The notes beneath the pieces were generated by a model. The model saw only the letters and a program-made list of their open reading frames with translations, ran no database searches and was not told the origin of the DNA. 64,000 nucleotides of DNA from Corallococcus macrosporus DSM 14697 (lineage in GTDB: Bacteria; Myxococcota; Myxococcia; Myxococcales; Myxococcaceae). Both the position numbers and the translations under genes were made by a program. The DNA is taken from contig NZ_CP022203.1 of assembly GCF_002305895.1 (NCBI RefSeq), positions 6,234,001-6,298,000 on the forward strand, read 5' to 3'. This document shows positions 7,802 through 17,200 of this stretch, in pieces. Position 1 is the stretch's first letter. Each line of letters starts with the position of its first letter.

Positions 7802-9721
7802 AGCGGCTGAACTGAGCGCATTTGTGCAGAGGGAACGTCATGATGAAACCAGACTGGAGGTGGGTCGCGCCGCGACTCGCTTCGCTCTACCACCGAGGTC
7901 TTCTAGTCCCCTTCATCGGCGCGGGATTGTCACGCCCAGCGTGCCCAGGCTGGGGGGGGTTAATCACGCGACTGGAAGCCGCCGCAGCCACCGGCGCGGG
8001 CACCGGGGAAGACCCCCTTTCCCTCATCCGTCGCGCGAACAAGACGGTCCTCGCGCTCCGCCATCGCGGACAGGGCGCGCTCGAGAAAGCCGTCCGCGAG
8101 GCGCTCACCACGACTCCCGTGACGATCCCGGAGAGCGCCACATGCCTTGCGGACATCTGGTGGCCGCTAGTCATCACCACCAACTACGACAACCTCTATC
8201 CCTCCAGCGTTTCCTCAAGGTGGAAGATTCGACCGCTCGTGCTCGGACGATCCCCCATGCATTGCTTCCAGGTGGGCCGTGTCCTGCGTGAGCCCCTTGC
8301 CCCAGCGCTTTGGGCCATCCAGGGATATCTGGACACGCCGTGCGATGAACATTTCGATTTCCAAAACCAGTTGGCATCGGAGCTGGTCGTGGGCCACGAG
8401 GAGTACCGTCGGGTGACGCATCGGGAGCCGCATTTCCGGCGCGCCTTCGCAGAGATATACCGTAACAGGAGCCTGTTGTTCGTAGGCTCAGGGCTGCAGG
8501 ATCAGTATCTCCTCGATCTCTTCTCCGAGATCCGCGAGTTTTATGGTCCTAACGGTCACTTGCACTTCGCATTCGCCCCCGAGGGCGAATTGGACGTGGA
8601 CTTTCTCCTGCGCGAATTTCAGGTTGCCGTTGTCGAGTATTCAGTGCCCAGCAATAATCCGACGGACCACTCGAATCGCCATCGGCATCTGCGAGAACTC
8701 AAGCATGCCATCGATGTTGCTCCATCGCCCAGCCGCTGGGATTACCAAGTCGCCCGTCCATCCAGAGACAGCGTCGCATGTTTCTCGGTAGAGCACTGAG
8801 CCGTCCCCTCATTCGAATCAAATGAAGCCGAATGCCTCGCGGAAGACGGCCTGCTCGCGGATGAGTTCGGCGAATTTCTCCATGAGGGGGCGGAGCCACT
8901 CCTCTCGCATGTTGGCGAGGGCGCCGTAGTAGATGATGCCTTGCCGAAAGAGAGAGTACTCGCGCGTCTTACGGGTGTCGGCGCGGAACTTCCTGTCGAG
9001 CCCCGTCGCTTCGCCCGCAGCGCCGAGCAGCGTCAGCAGTGCCATGGCGAAGGCGGACAGCAGCAACAGTCTGTCGCGGCGCTCACAGGTGCCGATAGCG
9101 ATGGCGGACAGGCCCATGCCGAAGCGCAAGTCCTTGATGTCCCGGTGCGTCTCCTCGCAGGTGAAGCGACGTCCGTAGGCCTTCACCAACTCGGTGGCAG
9201 TGGCTTCCTTGCTGCTGGCCGCCAGAAACCAGGCCTCTTTCATTCCCTTCTGGTGCACGCAGACGACGGCACCCACGCCGAAACGGGCCTGGGTGACGCG
9301 CGCTCCGCGCAGCAACTTCGGACGGCCCGTCGGGGGCACCCACTCCTTCGCCTTGTGCACCTCCCCTCCGGCACTTTCGACGTGCACGACGCCACGAAAG
9401 CGAATGACGTAGCCGAAGCTGAGTCTGTCCAGCAATTCATACAGGGCGACGTCTCCGAATCCTCGGTCCGCGAGCACCGTCACCTCCACGTCGGAGGGCA
9501 GCACCTGGTGCAACCGCTCCAGCAACGCGTCCTCATGGGCATTGCGCTGCCCGGCCAACTCGCTCTTGGGCACCGTCTTCCACAGCAACGGCGTGGCGCG
9601 GCCGTGGCGGGTGACAAGCTGGATGGCGACCGTGGTGTGGTCGTCCGACTCGAAGTCCGTCCGTATCCGCTGCACGAGCCCCGTCTGGAGGGGATGAGCC
9701 GGAGCGCGCAAGGTGGCGCGC

Positions 9722-10057
9722 ATGGCGAATGCGGAGCTGTGGAAGAAGCGAGTGGAGGAGTGGCGCACCAGTGGGCTGAGCGCGGAGGAGTACTGCCGTG
9801 GGAAGGAGTTCACGCCCAGCCCGCTGTACCGGTGGTCGAGTCGGCTGGCGAAGGCGGGGCGTGGAGAAGCGGAGGCGGCGGTGCCGCTGGTGAGGCTGGT
9901 TACTTCCCCGGCCCGCGAGGAAGCCGCACCTGGTGCAGGACTCGTCGTCATTGAGGCGCACGGGGCGCGGGTGCTGGTGCCCGCGGGGGCGGACGTGGCG
10001 ACGGTAGGCGTGGCGCTGGCGGCGCTGGGTACGGCGAGCCGGGGCGGGCCGCGATGA
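9722..10057 (+). CDS. tnpA: IS66 accessory protein TnpA (helix-turn-helix)
   Basis: A 111-residue protein from the ATG at 9722 (AAGG lies 8 bases upstream; a GTG at 9713 is an alternative). The N-terminal segment KKRVEEWRTSGLSAEEYCRGKEF followed by LYRWSSRL is the helix-turn-helix seen in IS66 first-frame proteins. The C-terminal part is low-complexity (Ala/Gly/Val). Its stop overlaps the tnpB start by 4 bases (ATGA), implying coupled translation. Confidence 0.85.
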   Translation: MANAELWKKRVEEWRTSGLSAEEYCRGKEFTPSPLYRWSSRLAKAGRGEAEAAVPLVRLVTSPAREEAAPGAGLVVIEAHGARVLVPAGADVATVGVALAALGTASRGGPR

Positions 10058-10395
10058 TTCCGCACGGCGTCGAAATCTTCCTGGGCCTGGAGCCGATTGA
10101 CTTGCGCTGGGGCTTCGAGCGGCTGTCTGGGTTGGTGGAGGAGAGGCTGGGACGCAAGCCTCGCAGCGGCGCCCTCTTCGTCTTCTTCGGCAAGCGGCGC
10201 ACGGCGCTGAAGGTACTCTTCTACGACGGCACGGGGCTGTGCCTCTTCTACAAGCGGCTGGACACCGGCTGCTTCCAGGTGCCGCGAGGGTTGGAGGAAG
10301 GCGCTACCAGCCTGGCGGTGGAGGAGCACGTGCTGGAGGAGTTGCTGGACGGGCTGCGCGTGGAGGCGCCCAGGCGGGGCCCTCGCCCACATTGA
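10054..10395 (+). CDS. tnpB: IS66 accessory protein TnpB (IS66 Orf2-like)
   Basis: A 113-residue protein with the family's opening MIPHGVEIFLGLEPIDLR and the conserved GALFVFFGKRRTALKVLFYDGTG segment. IS66 elements need this protein, but its biochemical role is not settled. It overlaps tnpA by 4 bases and is followed 35 bases later by tnpC. Confidence 0.92.
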   Translation: MIPHGVEIFLGLEPIDLRWGFERLSGLVEERLGRKPRSGALFVFFGKRRTALKVLFYDGTGLCLFYKRLDTGCFQVPRGLEEGATSLAVEEHVLEELLDGLRVEAPRRGPRPH

Positions 10396-10430
10396 GAGGA
10401 GCCAGGCGCACCACCGCGCGGGGGCACCAG

Positions 10431-12170
10431 GTGGGTGTCGACAGCGCGGTGGTGAGTGGTTACAAGGCCGCGGTGTCCACGCACGAGTCTCCCATTTCCG
10501 CGCAGGCGCGCATCGCCGAGCTCGAGGCGCTGTTGAGCGCCGAGAGGCAGCGCGCCGCGCAGTTGGAGAGGGAGCGGGACGTGCTGAAAGCCTCGCACGA
10601 GAGGCTGCGGCTGGAGTTGGAGTTACTCAAGCGCCGCCTCTTCATGGCCAAGGCGGAGCGGGTGGACACCCAGCAGTTGGAGTTGGAATTCGCCCAGAAG
10701 CTGCGCGCCCTGGAAGAGGTGGCCGGCACACTGGGCATGGCCTCGGCGGAGGCGTCAGGCGGCGCGGGGGCGAAGCAGAAGTCCAAGCCCAAGGGCCGGC
10801 GGGACTTGAAGAGTCTGCCGCTGGAAGAGAGGCGGGTGGTGATTGCGGACCCTCTCTTCGACGAGCTGGTGGCCCAGGGGAAGGCGGAGAAAATCGGCTT
10901 CGAGGAGAGCTGCAAGCTGGCCTGGCAGCGCGGCGGTATGCGGCGCCTCGTCATCGCCCGGGTGAAGTACCGCACGGTGGGGGCCGACGGGGAGGCCACG
11001 CTGGCCTCGGCCATGGCGCCCAAGGAAGTCTTCTTCCGCTGCCTGGCGGCGCCCTCGCTGCTGGCCCACCTGGCCACCGAGAAGTACTGCGACGGGCTGC
11101 CGTTGTTCCGCATGGAGAAGCGCCTGGCCCGCGACGGCGTGGCGGTGGACAGGGGGACGATGGCGCGGTGGCTGGAGGACATGGGCGCCACCCTGGGCAC
11201 CACCGTGGTGGCCGCCATGCGCGAGGAGGCGCTGGCCACCGCCTTCTGCATCGCCACCGACGCCACGGGCGTGGCGGTGCAGCCGGCCCCCGCCGAGGGG
11301 CCTCGCCAGGCGTGCCGACGCGGCCACTACTTCGTCCAGGTAGTCGACAGGGACGCCGTCTTCTTCGAGTACACGCCGAAGGAGACGAGCGCCGCGGTGC
11401 TGGAGCTCTTCAAGGGCTTCAAGGGCTACGTGCAGGCCGACGCCAAGAGCGTCTACAACGCCCTCTTCCGTCCCGCCGAGGACGCGCCCGCTGACGGCGA
11501 GGAGGGGGTGTGTCAGGAGGTGGCGTGCTGGGCGCACTGCCGCCGGGGCTTCTGGGAGGCGGCGACGGCCAAGGACGTCATCGCCAGGGAGGGGCTGGCG
11601 CGCATCAGTCGCCTCTTCCAGTTGGAAGCGACATGGAGGGACAAGCCCCCGGAGGAGATTCACCGGCTGAGGCATGCCCACCTGCGTGCGCACGTGGACG
11701 CCTTCTTCGTCTGGGCCCAGGAGGAGTACGAGAAGGTGCGGGAGCAGCGCGGCCTCTTGCGCCGGGCCCTCGGCTACGCCGTGCGCCAGCGCGAGGCGCT
11801 GCGCTGCTTCCTCGACGACGGACGGCTGCTGCTTGAGAACAACCGCTCCGAGAGAGAATTGAGAAGGATTGCCGTCGGACGCAAGGCCTGGCTCTTCGTC
11901 GGGAGCGATGACCATGCCGAGCGCGCCGGCCACCTCTTCACCCTCATCGCCACCGCGCGACTGCACGGACTCGAGCCCGAGACCTACCTGCGCGACATCC
12001 TGCGCGTGCTGGCCCACTGGCCCCACCAGCGCTACCTCGAGCTCGCTCCCAAGTACTGGGCCGCTACGCGCGCTCGCCTCCTCCCCTCCGAACTCGACGC
12101 CGAGGTGGGCGAACTCACCGTCCCGGCGCCGGTTGCGGCCTCGCCCGAAGAGCAGTCGTCGCCGCGCTGA
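10431..12170 (+). CDS. tnpC: IS66-family transposase TnpC
   Basis: A 579-residue protein from the GTG at 10431; the frame is open further upstream but overlaps tnpB there, and GTG at 10452 is another candidate. Residues about 20-90 form a coiled coil (ARIAELEALLSAERQ...). The DDE core is visible as ATDATGVAV, YVQADAKSVYN and LLENNRSERELRRI, and the C-terminal IS66 segment (YLRDILRVLAHWP) closes the protein. No CxxC zinc-binding motif is apparent in the linker. It appears intact. Confidence 0.92.
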   Translation: MGVDSAVVSGYKAAVSTHESPISAQARIAELEALLSAERQRAAQLERERDVLKASHERLRLELELLKRRLFMAKAERVDTQQLELEFAQKLRALEEVAGTLGMASAEASGGAGAKQKSKPKGRRDLKSLPLEERRVVIADPLFDELVAQGKAEKIGFEESCKLAWQRGGMRRLVIARVKYRTVGADGEATLASAMAPKEVFFRCLAAPSLLAHLATEKYCDGLPLFRMEKRLARDGVAVDRGTMARWLEDMGATLGTTVVAAMREEALATAFCIATDATGVAVQPAPAEGPRQACRRGHYFVQVVDRDAVFFEYTPKETSAAVLELFKGFKGYVQADAKSVYNALFRPAEDAPADGEEGVCQEVACWAHCRRGFWEAATAKDVIAREGLARISRLFQLEATWRDKPPEEIHRLRHAHLRAHVDAFFVWAQEEYEKVREQRGLLRRALGYAVRQREALRCFLDDGRLLLENNRSERELRRIAVGRKAWLFVGSDDHAERAGHLFTLIATARLHGLEPETYLRDILRVLAHWPHQRYLELAPKYWAATRARLLPSELDAEVGELTVPAPVAASPEEQSSPR

Positions 12171-12865
12171 AAGCGTCCCATTCACGCCGCCAGCATGCGG
12201 CGTCCGTCCGGCCTACGGAAGACGGGGCTCGTGCAGCGCATACGTCCGTCCAGTCAATGGTGACTGTCACCGCTTTGCGCTCGGCCACCACGAAGGGCAC
12301 CCACTGCGCGAACAGTCGCCACACGTCGACGCCAGAGTTGGACAGCAGTCGGTCCACCTGCTTGATGGCGTGCTTGCCTTCCAACCCCCGCGCCTGGGAG
12401 AGCGCCAGTCCGATGGCCCTCACCGAGAGGCTGGCGGCGTGCACGGCGCCCAAGGTGGCATTGGACAGCGACAGCACACGCTTGGCATGGGTGTCCGGGC
12501 CGACGGCTTCCTCAATGAACCGATGCACCTCGGCGTGCGTTATGGATTTCGACATGCTCCGCACGATGCAGGACAACCTCTGGCGCCGAAAAGCGCGCGC
12601 CTCACTGCCGCTTCCCGCGCTGCTCCGGCACCAGCCAACCGCTGGGGACGGCCCTTGACGCTCGGCTCAAATGAGGGGACGACTCAGGGTAGAGCAGTCA
12701 CCCCTGCCCAATAGTCTGGAGGCACGGGGCTGCTTGGCGGTGAGCGCTGGTGGTGAGTTGAGTCACGGGCTCCTGTATCTCAGCCCTACCATCCAGGCAC
12801 TCGTTGCCAGCTACGCGCCCGATGGCACCTACAGAAGGTTGCCGGGGCGGCATGTAGCCCGCTAC

Positions 12866-14307
12866 CATCCGCGTCCGTTTAACGCGGTGAGGAAAAGCAG
12901 AGCAGAATCAGAGAGATAGGTGCAGCCGAGCAGGCAGGGCCCGTCGAAACGGAGGGACGAGGACCATTCTCCCGGCATGAAGAATACTCCGAGAGCGAAG
13001 GTGGCTGAGGGACTCCGGGCACTGGTGTCGGCCGAGGACATTCTGGAGGCGGCGCGGCGGTTGGGTGCGTTGCAGCGCCAGCGCAAGGTGGACCTGGTGG
13101 CGCTGGTGGAGTCCACCGTGGCCGCGGTGACGCCGCTGCCCGGCACGCAGACAACGGCCTTCGCCAACTACATCGCGCTCACCGGACAGAAGCTGTCACC
13201 CAGCGCCTTCTTCGAGCGCTTCAACCACGCCTTTGGGCTGTTGATGTGTGAGGTGGCCGGCCGGGCCGTGCAGGCCGTGCGCGAGGCCATCGGCGAGGAC
13301 AAGCCCTTCAATGAACTGGGAGCCTTGCTGGAAGAATTCTCAGACGTGCAGGTGGCCGACTCCACCTGCCAACTGCTGCGGCGACTGGCGGCTGACTGGG
13401 CCCCCTCCACCAGCCAGGCACGGCCAGCGTCCTTCAAATGGCACGCGCTGGTATCGCTGCGAGACGAGTTGCCGGTGGCGGACGGAGTGACGCCCCAGCG
13501 CACCCAGGACACGCGCGCATTGCCCGAAGAGGCGCTGGCGCCCGGCACGCTCACCTTCATGGACTTGGGGTACACAGACACCGGCCGCTTCCTTGATGCG
13601 ATTGAGGCCGGAGCCCATTTCCTGGTGCGGCTGAAGGCCCAGCATGACCCGAAGGTGCTGCGGGTGCACGTGGGCAAGGGCGAGCGCGTGCGGGCCCGGG
13701 GCATGCGCCTGACGGATGCGCTACTGCAGGGCGTGCTGCGTGAGGAGGGCGGCGTCATCGACGTGGACGTGCAACTGGAGAAGCAGGGGCGCACGGCCTC
13801 GGCGCGGGTGGTGGCCGTGCAAGGGCCAGAGGGTGAGCGGCGCTGGTATCTGACGACGGTAGGCCGCGACGTGTTGACAGCCCTGGAGGTGGCCGAGGCC
13901 TACCGTCTGCGCTGGAGGGTGGAACTTCTCTTCAAAGCCCTCAAATCCGGTGTGGGACTGACGGCGCTGCGCGCCACGCGGCCTGGCGCGGTGCTCTCGT
14001 TGGTGTACGCCAAGGTGATTGCCCTGGCCCTCTCGCGCCTGCTGGAACTGTCGATGCAGCAGAAGGCAGGCGAGTCGGGTCAGCAGCATGCGACGGGGCG
14101 GCTCGCGCTGGTGCTGGCGTTGACCCGCTGCGCCCCACTGCTGCTGTCGCATGCGATGATGAGCCGGGGCGTAACCCTGGAGCAATTGGAGGAGCGCATC
14201 CTCCTCATCGCGGAGGTGACCGCTCGTTCACGCCAGCAGCGCCGCGAGCGTGAACGACGCAAGCGGGAGGCTTCCCTCGGGAGCGGCCGCTAAACCGGAA
14301 GCGGATG
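12866..14307 (+). mobile_element. IS4-type insertion sequence B
   Basis: A 1442-bp element that begins CATCCGCGTCCGTTTAACGC and ends in GCGGATG; the right end read inward is CATCCGCTTCCGGTTTAGC. The 10-base target duplication AGCCCGCTAC is at 12856-12865 and 14308-14317, inside the SIR2 gene. It is a different element from IS4-type A: the termini and transposase are unrelated at sequence level. Confidence 0.9.
12977..14293 (+). CDS. IS4-family transposase of element B
   Basis: A 438-residue protein from the ATG at 12977; the open frame extends to a GTG at 12920 but the upstream part lacks features. The acidic residues are in VQVADSTC and FMDLGYTDTGRF, and the IS4 signature Y-x2-R-x3-E-x6-K is complete in YRLRWRVELLFKALK. 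The C-terminus is strongly basic (QQRRERERRKREA). It appears intact, so this copy may be mobile. Confidence 0.92.
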   Translation: MKNTPRAKVAEGLRALVSAEDILEAARRLGALQRQRKVDLVALVESTVAAVTPLPGTQTTAFANYIALTGQKLSPSAFFERFNHAFGLLMCEVAGRAVQAVREAIGEDKPFNELGALLEEFSDVQVADSTCQLLRRLAADWAPSTSQARPASFKWHALVSLRDELPVADGVTPQRTQDTRALPEEALAPGTLTFMDLGYTDTGRFLDAIEAGAHFLVRLKAQHDPKVLRVHVGKGERVRARGMRLTDALLQGVLREEGGVIDVDVQLEKQGRTASARVVAVQGPEGERRWYLTTVGRDVLTALEVAEAYRLRWRVELLFKALKSGVGLTALRATRPGAVLSLVYAKVIALALSRLLELSMQQKAGESGQQHATGRLALVLALTRCAPLLLSHAMMSRGVTLEQLEERILLIAEVTARSRQQRRERERRKREASLGSGR

Positions 14308-15378
14308 AGCCCGCTACAGCGGCCGTCCCATCTTCGCCGTCGTTGCGCGGGAAGGAAGACCTTCCGCCAGGAAACTCGCGATTGATGGGGAGCGCACCCT
14401 GGCAGCGGTGTACTGGGCGACGCGGGAACTCTTGGTTCACGTACAGCAAGCCGGATTCACCACATTGCATGCCCAGTTGTTCGCCAGCGGCCCGGACTTG
14501 CATGGCAACGATGCGCTACCGCCCTTCCGACCAGTTCACGCACTGGCCGAAATGGCCAGCGCATTTGGCGACTCTGTGCGCGCCACAAGGTCGGCAGGCG
14601 ACCTCCGCATGGTAGTTCATGTAGTAGACCCAAGCGTCTATGCCGAGTTGCGCAGGGGACGCTTCTACCTGCCCGAGTTCCTAGGCTGCGAGGACTTGCG
14701 CATCTGGGTTTCCATTGAGATGGAGGGTGGACCGCCTAGTTACCACCACCTCCATATCCCGGCGTTTGAGTTCTCGGGATCCCATCCCTCCACGACGGGG
14801 TCGCCCGTCCGCATCAAGGACGTTGCTCAGCTGTTCCACGGTCGTGTCCCTATAAGTGTGTAGATGGTGATGAGGGACGAGCGGGAAAGAGGGAAGCTCC
14901 TCGGTGAAACCAACCGAGACGGTCTCCCCCTGGCAGGGGAGCCGAGGAGTTCCCTGACGTGGACGATACCGAGTTCGAATCCCCCGCGCACGAAGAGGTG
15001 CAGGCCGACCTGCGGGCGCTGTTTCGAGGCGCCATTCGGATGACGCTGGAGGCGCTGCTGGAGGAAGAGGTCCGGGAGTTGGTGGGGGCTGGCCGGTGGC
15101 AGCGGATGGTGGGCCGGGCGGACGTGCGCAACGGCAGCTACCTGCGCACGTTGGTGACGACGGCGGGGGCCGTGGACGTGGCGGTGCCGCGCACCCGGCA
15201 CAGCGGCAGCGCGGGGGACGTGCTGGGCTGTCGTAGCTCGGCGTAACAGGTCCTCCGGAGTTCGGCGAACCCGGTCGGGGTGAGTTCGGCCAAACCGGTC
15301 CGCACCGGTTCGGCCAAACCGGTCCCCCGGGCCTCGTGCCGACAGGCCACGCTGGCTTCCCAAGGAAAGGGAAGTGGC

Positions 15379-16968
15379 GTGAGTAACCGGAGAGTGGAGA
15401 TGGACCGGCTGCAGGAATTGGTGCGGTTGCACCGCCTGGGCACACCCGCGCGGCAAGTGGCCCGGGTGCTGCGAATGGGCGTGGACGTGGAGCGCAACTA
15501 CCGCCGCGTGCTGGAGGCGGCGGGGCTGCTGCGGGGCGATGTGCAGGTGCTGCCCGAACTCGAGGTGCTCAAGGCCGCGGTGCTGGTGGCGCGGCCCGCG
15601 GCCCCGCCAGCGCCTCAGCAGACGTCCAGCCTGGAGGCGCACCGAGCCCAAGTGGAATCGTGGGTGGCCAAAGGCCTGCAGCCGCAGGCCATCTTCACCC
15701 GGCTGCAGATGGAGGCAGGGGTGCCGGTAGGCAGCCTCTCGGCCGTCAAACGCCTGGTGGGCAGCGTGCGTCGGGCGCAGGGCGTGAGTGAAGAGGACGT
15801 CGCCATCCCCGTGGAGACGGCCCCGGGCGAGGTGGCGCAGGTGGACTTCGGTGAAGTGGGCCGGCTGTACGACGCGGACACGGGGACGCTGCGGCGCGCC
15901 TGGGTGTTCGTCATGGTGCTCGGCTACAGCCGCCACCTCTTCGCCACGCTGGTGTTCGACCAGCGCGTGGAGACGTGGCTGCGCTGCCACGAGGCCGCCT
16001 TCGCGTACTTCGGCGGGGTGCCCCGCTGCGTGGTGCCCGACAACCTCAAGGCGGCGGTGGTACGCGCGGCCTTCGGGGTGGACGGGGAGAGGGCCCTGCA
16101 ACGCAGCTACCGCGCGCTGGCGCGTCACTACGGCTTCATCGTCGACCCGGCCCCACCTCGCGCCCCCGAGAAGAAGGGCAAGGTGGAGGCGGGCGTGCGC
16201 TATGTGAAGGGCAACTTCTTCGCCGGGCGGGCCGGGGAGGACGCGCGCGAGTGCGAGGCCGCCCTGCAGCGCTGGCTGCGGGACGTGGCGTCGGTGCGCG
16301 TGCACGGCACGACGGGGCGCCAGCCGCGCCTCCTCTTCCAGCAGGCCGAGGCCGCGGCGCTGCGTGCGCTGCCGGCGGCCGCGTGGGCGCCCGAGGTGTG
16401 GCACGAGGCCCGCGTGCACAGAGACGCCCACGTCATGTACGGCCGACGGCTGTACTCGGTGCCCTGGCGCCTCATCGGCCAGCGCGTCTGGCTGTGCGTC
16501 ACCGCCCACGACGTGCGCGTGTACGCCCAGGACGAGCGCGTGGCCACCCACCCGCTGCGCGGCGAGGGCCACCGCAGCACCGTGGAGGCCCACCTGCCCG
16601 AGGCGCGCGCGGCCCTGCGCCACCGCAGTCGCGGCCACTGGGAGGCGCGGGCGGCCCGGCTGGGCCCTCACACCGAGGCGTACGTGCGCGCCGTCTTCGA
16701 CGCCGATGACGTCCTCAGCCAGCTGCGCTGCGTGCAGGCCATGGTGGTGCACCTGGAGGGCTTCCCGCGAGAGCGGGCCGATGCCGCGTGCCGCCGGGCG
16801 CTGCACTTCGGCAACCTGCGCTACCAGGGCCTCAAGGACATCCTGCGCCGAGGCCTGGACTTGCAGCCGTTGCCCCAGGACGGGCACCTGGCCATCGCCA
16901 CGCCCGCCGCCACTGCTGCGCCGCCGGCTCCCCGCTACGCGCGCGACGTGCGCACGCTGCTGCGTTAG
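15379..16968 (+). CDS. istA: IS21-family transposase IstA
   Basis: A 529-residue protein from the GTG at 15379, chosen because AAGGAAAGGGAAG precedes it; the frame opens at 15280 within the terminal repeats. It has an N-terminal helix-turn-helix (RLHRLGTPARQVARVLRMG) and an integrase-type DDE core: AQVDFGEVG, CVVPDNLKAAVV and GKVEAGVRYVKGNFF. The C-terminal region matches the length of the family. It is intact, and istB starts 53 bases downstream. Confidence 0.93.
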   Translation: MSNRRVEMDRLQELVRLHRLGTPARQVARVLRMGVDVERNYRRVLEAAGLLRGDVQVLPELEVLKAAVLVARPAAPPAPQQTSSLEAHRAQVESWVAKGLQPQAIFTRLQMEAGVPVGSLSAVKRLVGSVRRAQGVSEEDVAIPVETAPGEVAQVDFGEVGRLYDADTGTLRRAWVFVMVLGYSRHLFATLVFDQRVETWLRCHEAAFAYFGGVPRCVVPDNLKAAVVRAAFGVDGERALQRSYRALARHYGFIVDPAPPRAPEKKGKVEAGVRYVKGNFFAGRAGEDARECEAALQRWLRDVASVRVHGTTGRQPRLLFQQAEAAALRALPAAAWAPEVWHEARVHRDAHVMYGRRLYSVPWRLIGQRVWLCVTAHDVRVYAQDERVATHPLRGEGHRSTVEAHLPEARAALRHRSRGHWEARAARLGPHTEAYVRAVFDADDVLSQLRCVQAMVVHLEGFPRERADAACRRALHFGNLRYQGLKDILRRGLDLQPLPQDGHLAIATPAATAAPPAPRYARDVRTLLR

Positions 16969-17200
16969 CGCCCCCCTCGCTGTCCCCGCAGTCCCACCCC
17001 GCTCAAGGAGTGTCCCCCCGCATGAGTACCTATGACGAGCTCGTCCCCGTGCTGAAGAAGCTGCGCCTGTCCGGGCTGCTGCAGTCCCTCGAGGTGCGCT
17101 GCCGGGAGGCGGCCGACGCCAACTTGTGTATGCGCTGCACGAGCCCCGTCTTCCGTAGGCCGGACGGACGCCGCATGCTGGCGGCGTGAATGGGACGCTT

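Larger units (their letters stand above)
9663..12243 (+). mobile_element. IS66-family insertion sequence, copy A
   Basis: A 2581-bp element with 24-base terminal inverted repeats that differ at one position (they begin GTATCCGCTGCACGAGCC on the left and GTATGCGCTGCACGAGCC from the right). The 8-base target duplication GTCCGTCC is present at 9655-9662 and 12244-12251. It carries three co-directional genes in the order usual for IS66: a TnpA-like, a TnpB-like and the large TnpC transposase. A nearly identical copy of the same length lies in the opposite orientation at 17128-19708. Confidence 0.95.
8818..12555 (-). pseudogene. IS4-family transposase of element A, split by IS66
   Basis: Joining 12555-12252 with 9662-8818 on the minus strand gives 1149 nt, a 382-residue protein starting MSKSITHAEVHRF. 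The junction reads VTIDWTDFESDDHTT, where the first catalytic Asp lies, so IS66 entered exactly at the active-site codons. The second Asp is in VLADRGFGDV, and the IS4 signature Y-x2-R-x3-E-x6-K is complete in YGRRFTCEETHRDIK. Both frames that cross the IS66 ends on this strand are artificial chimeras. The element cannot move on its own now. Confidence 0.9.
8796..12687 (-). mobile_element. IS4-type insertion sequence A, interrupted by an IS66 element
   Basis: Ends: CTGAGCCGTCCCCTCATT at the left and the matching CTGAGTCGTCCCCTCATT read inward from the right. A 9-base target duplication GGTAGAGCA flanks it at 8787-8795 and 12688-12696, inside the SIR2 gene. Without the nested IS66 (9663-12243) and its duplication it would be about 1303 bp. 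It carries one minus-strand transposase gene. Confidence 0.9.

Noticed and set aside
8818-10392. A 524-codon minus-strand frame taken as one gene
   Set aside because: Only its last 845 bases (8818-9662) are the real IS4 transposase; the rest is IS66 DNA read in the wrong frame.
12671-12919. A separate 82-residue gene
   Set aside because: Begins in the IS4-A end and finishes in the IS4-B end; the middle is the second piece of the SIR2 gene.
14408-14863. A separate 151-residue gene
   Set aside because: Its frame continues from 14318 and into 21516 once elements are removed; it is the third piece of the SIR2 gene, and its stop lies in the IS256 end.
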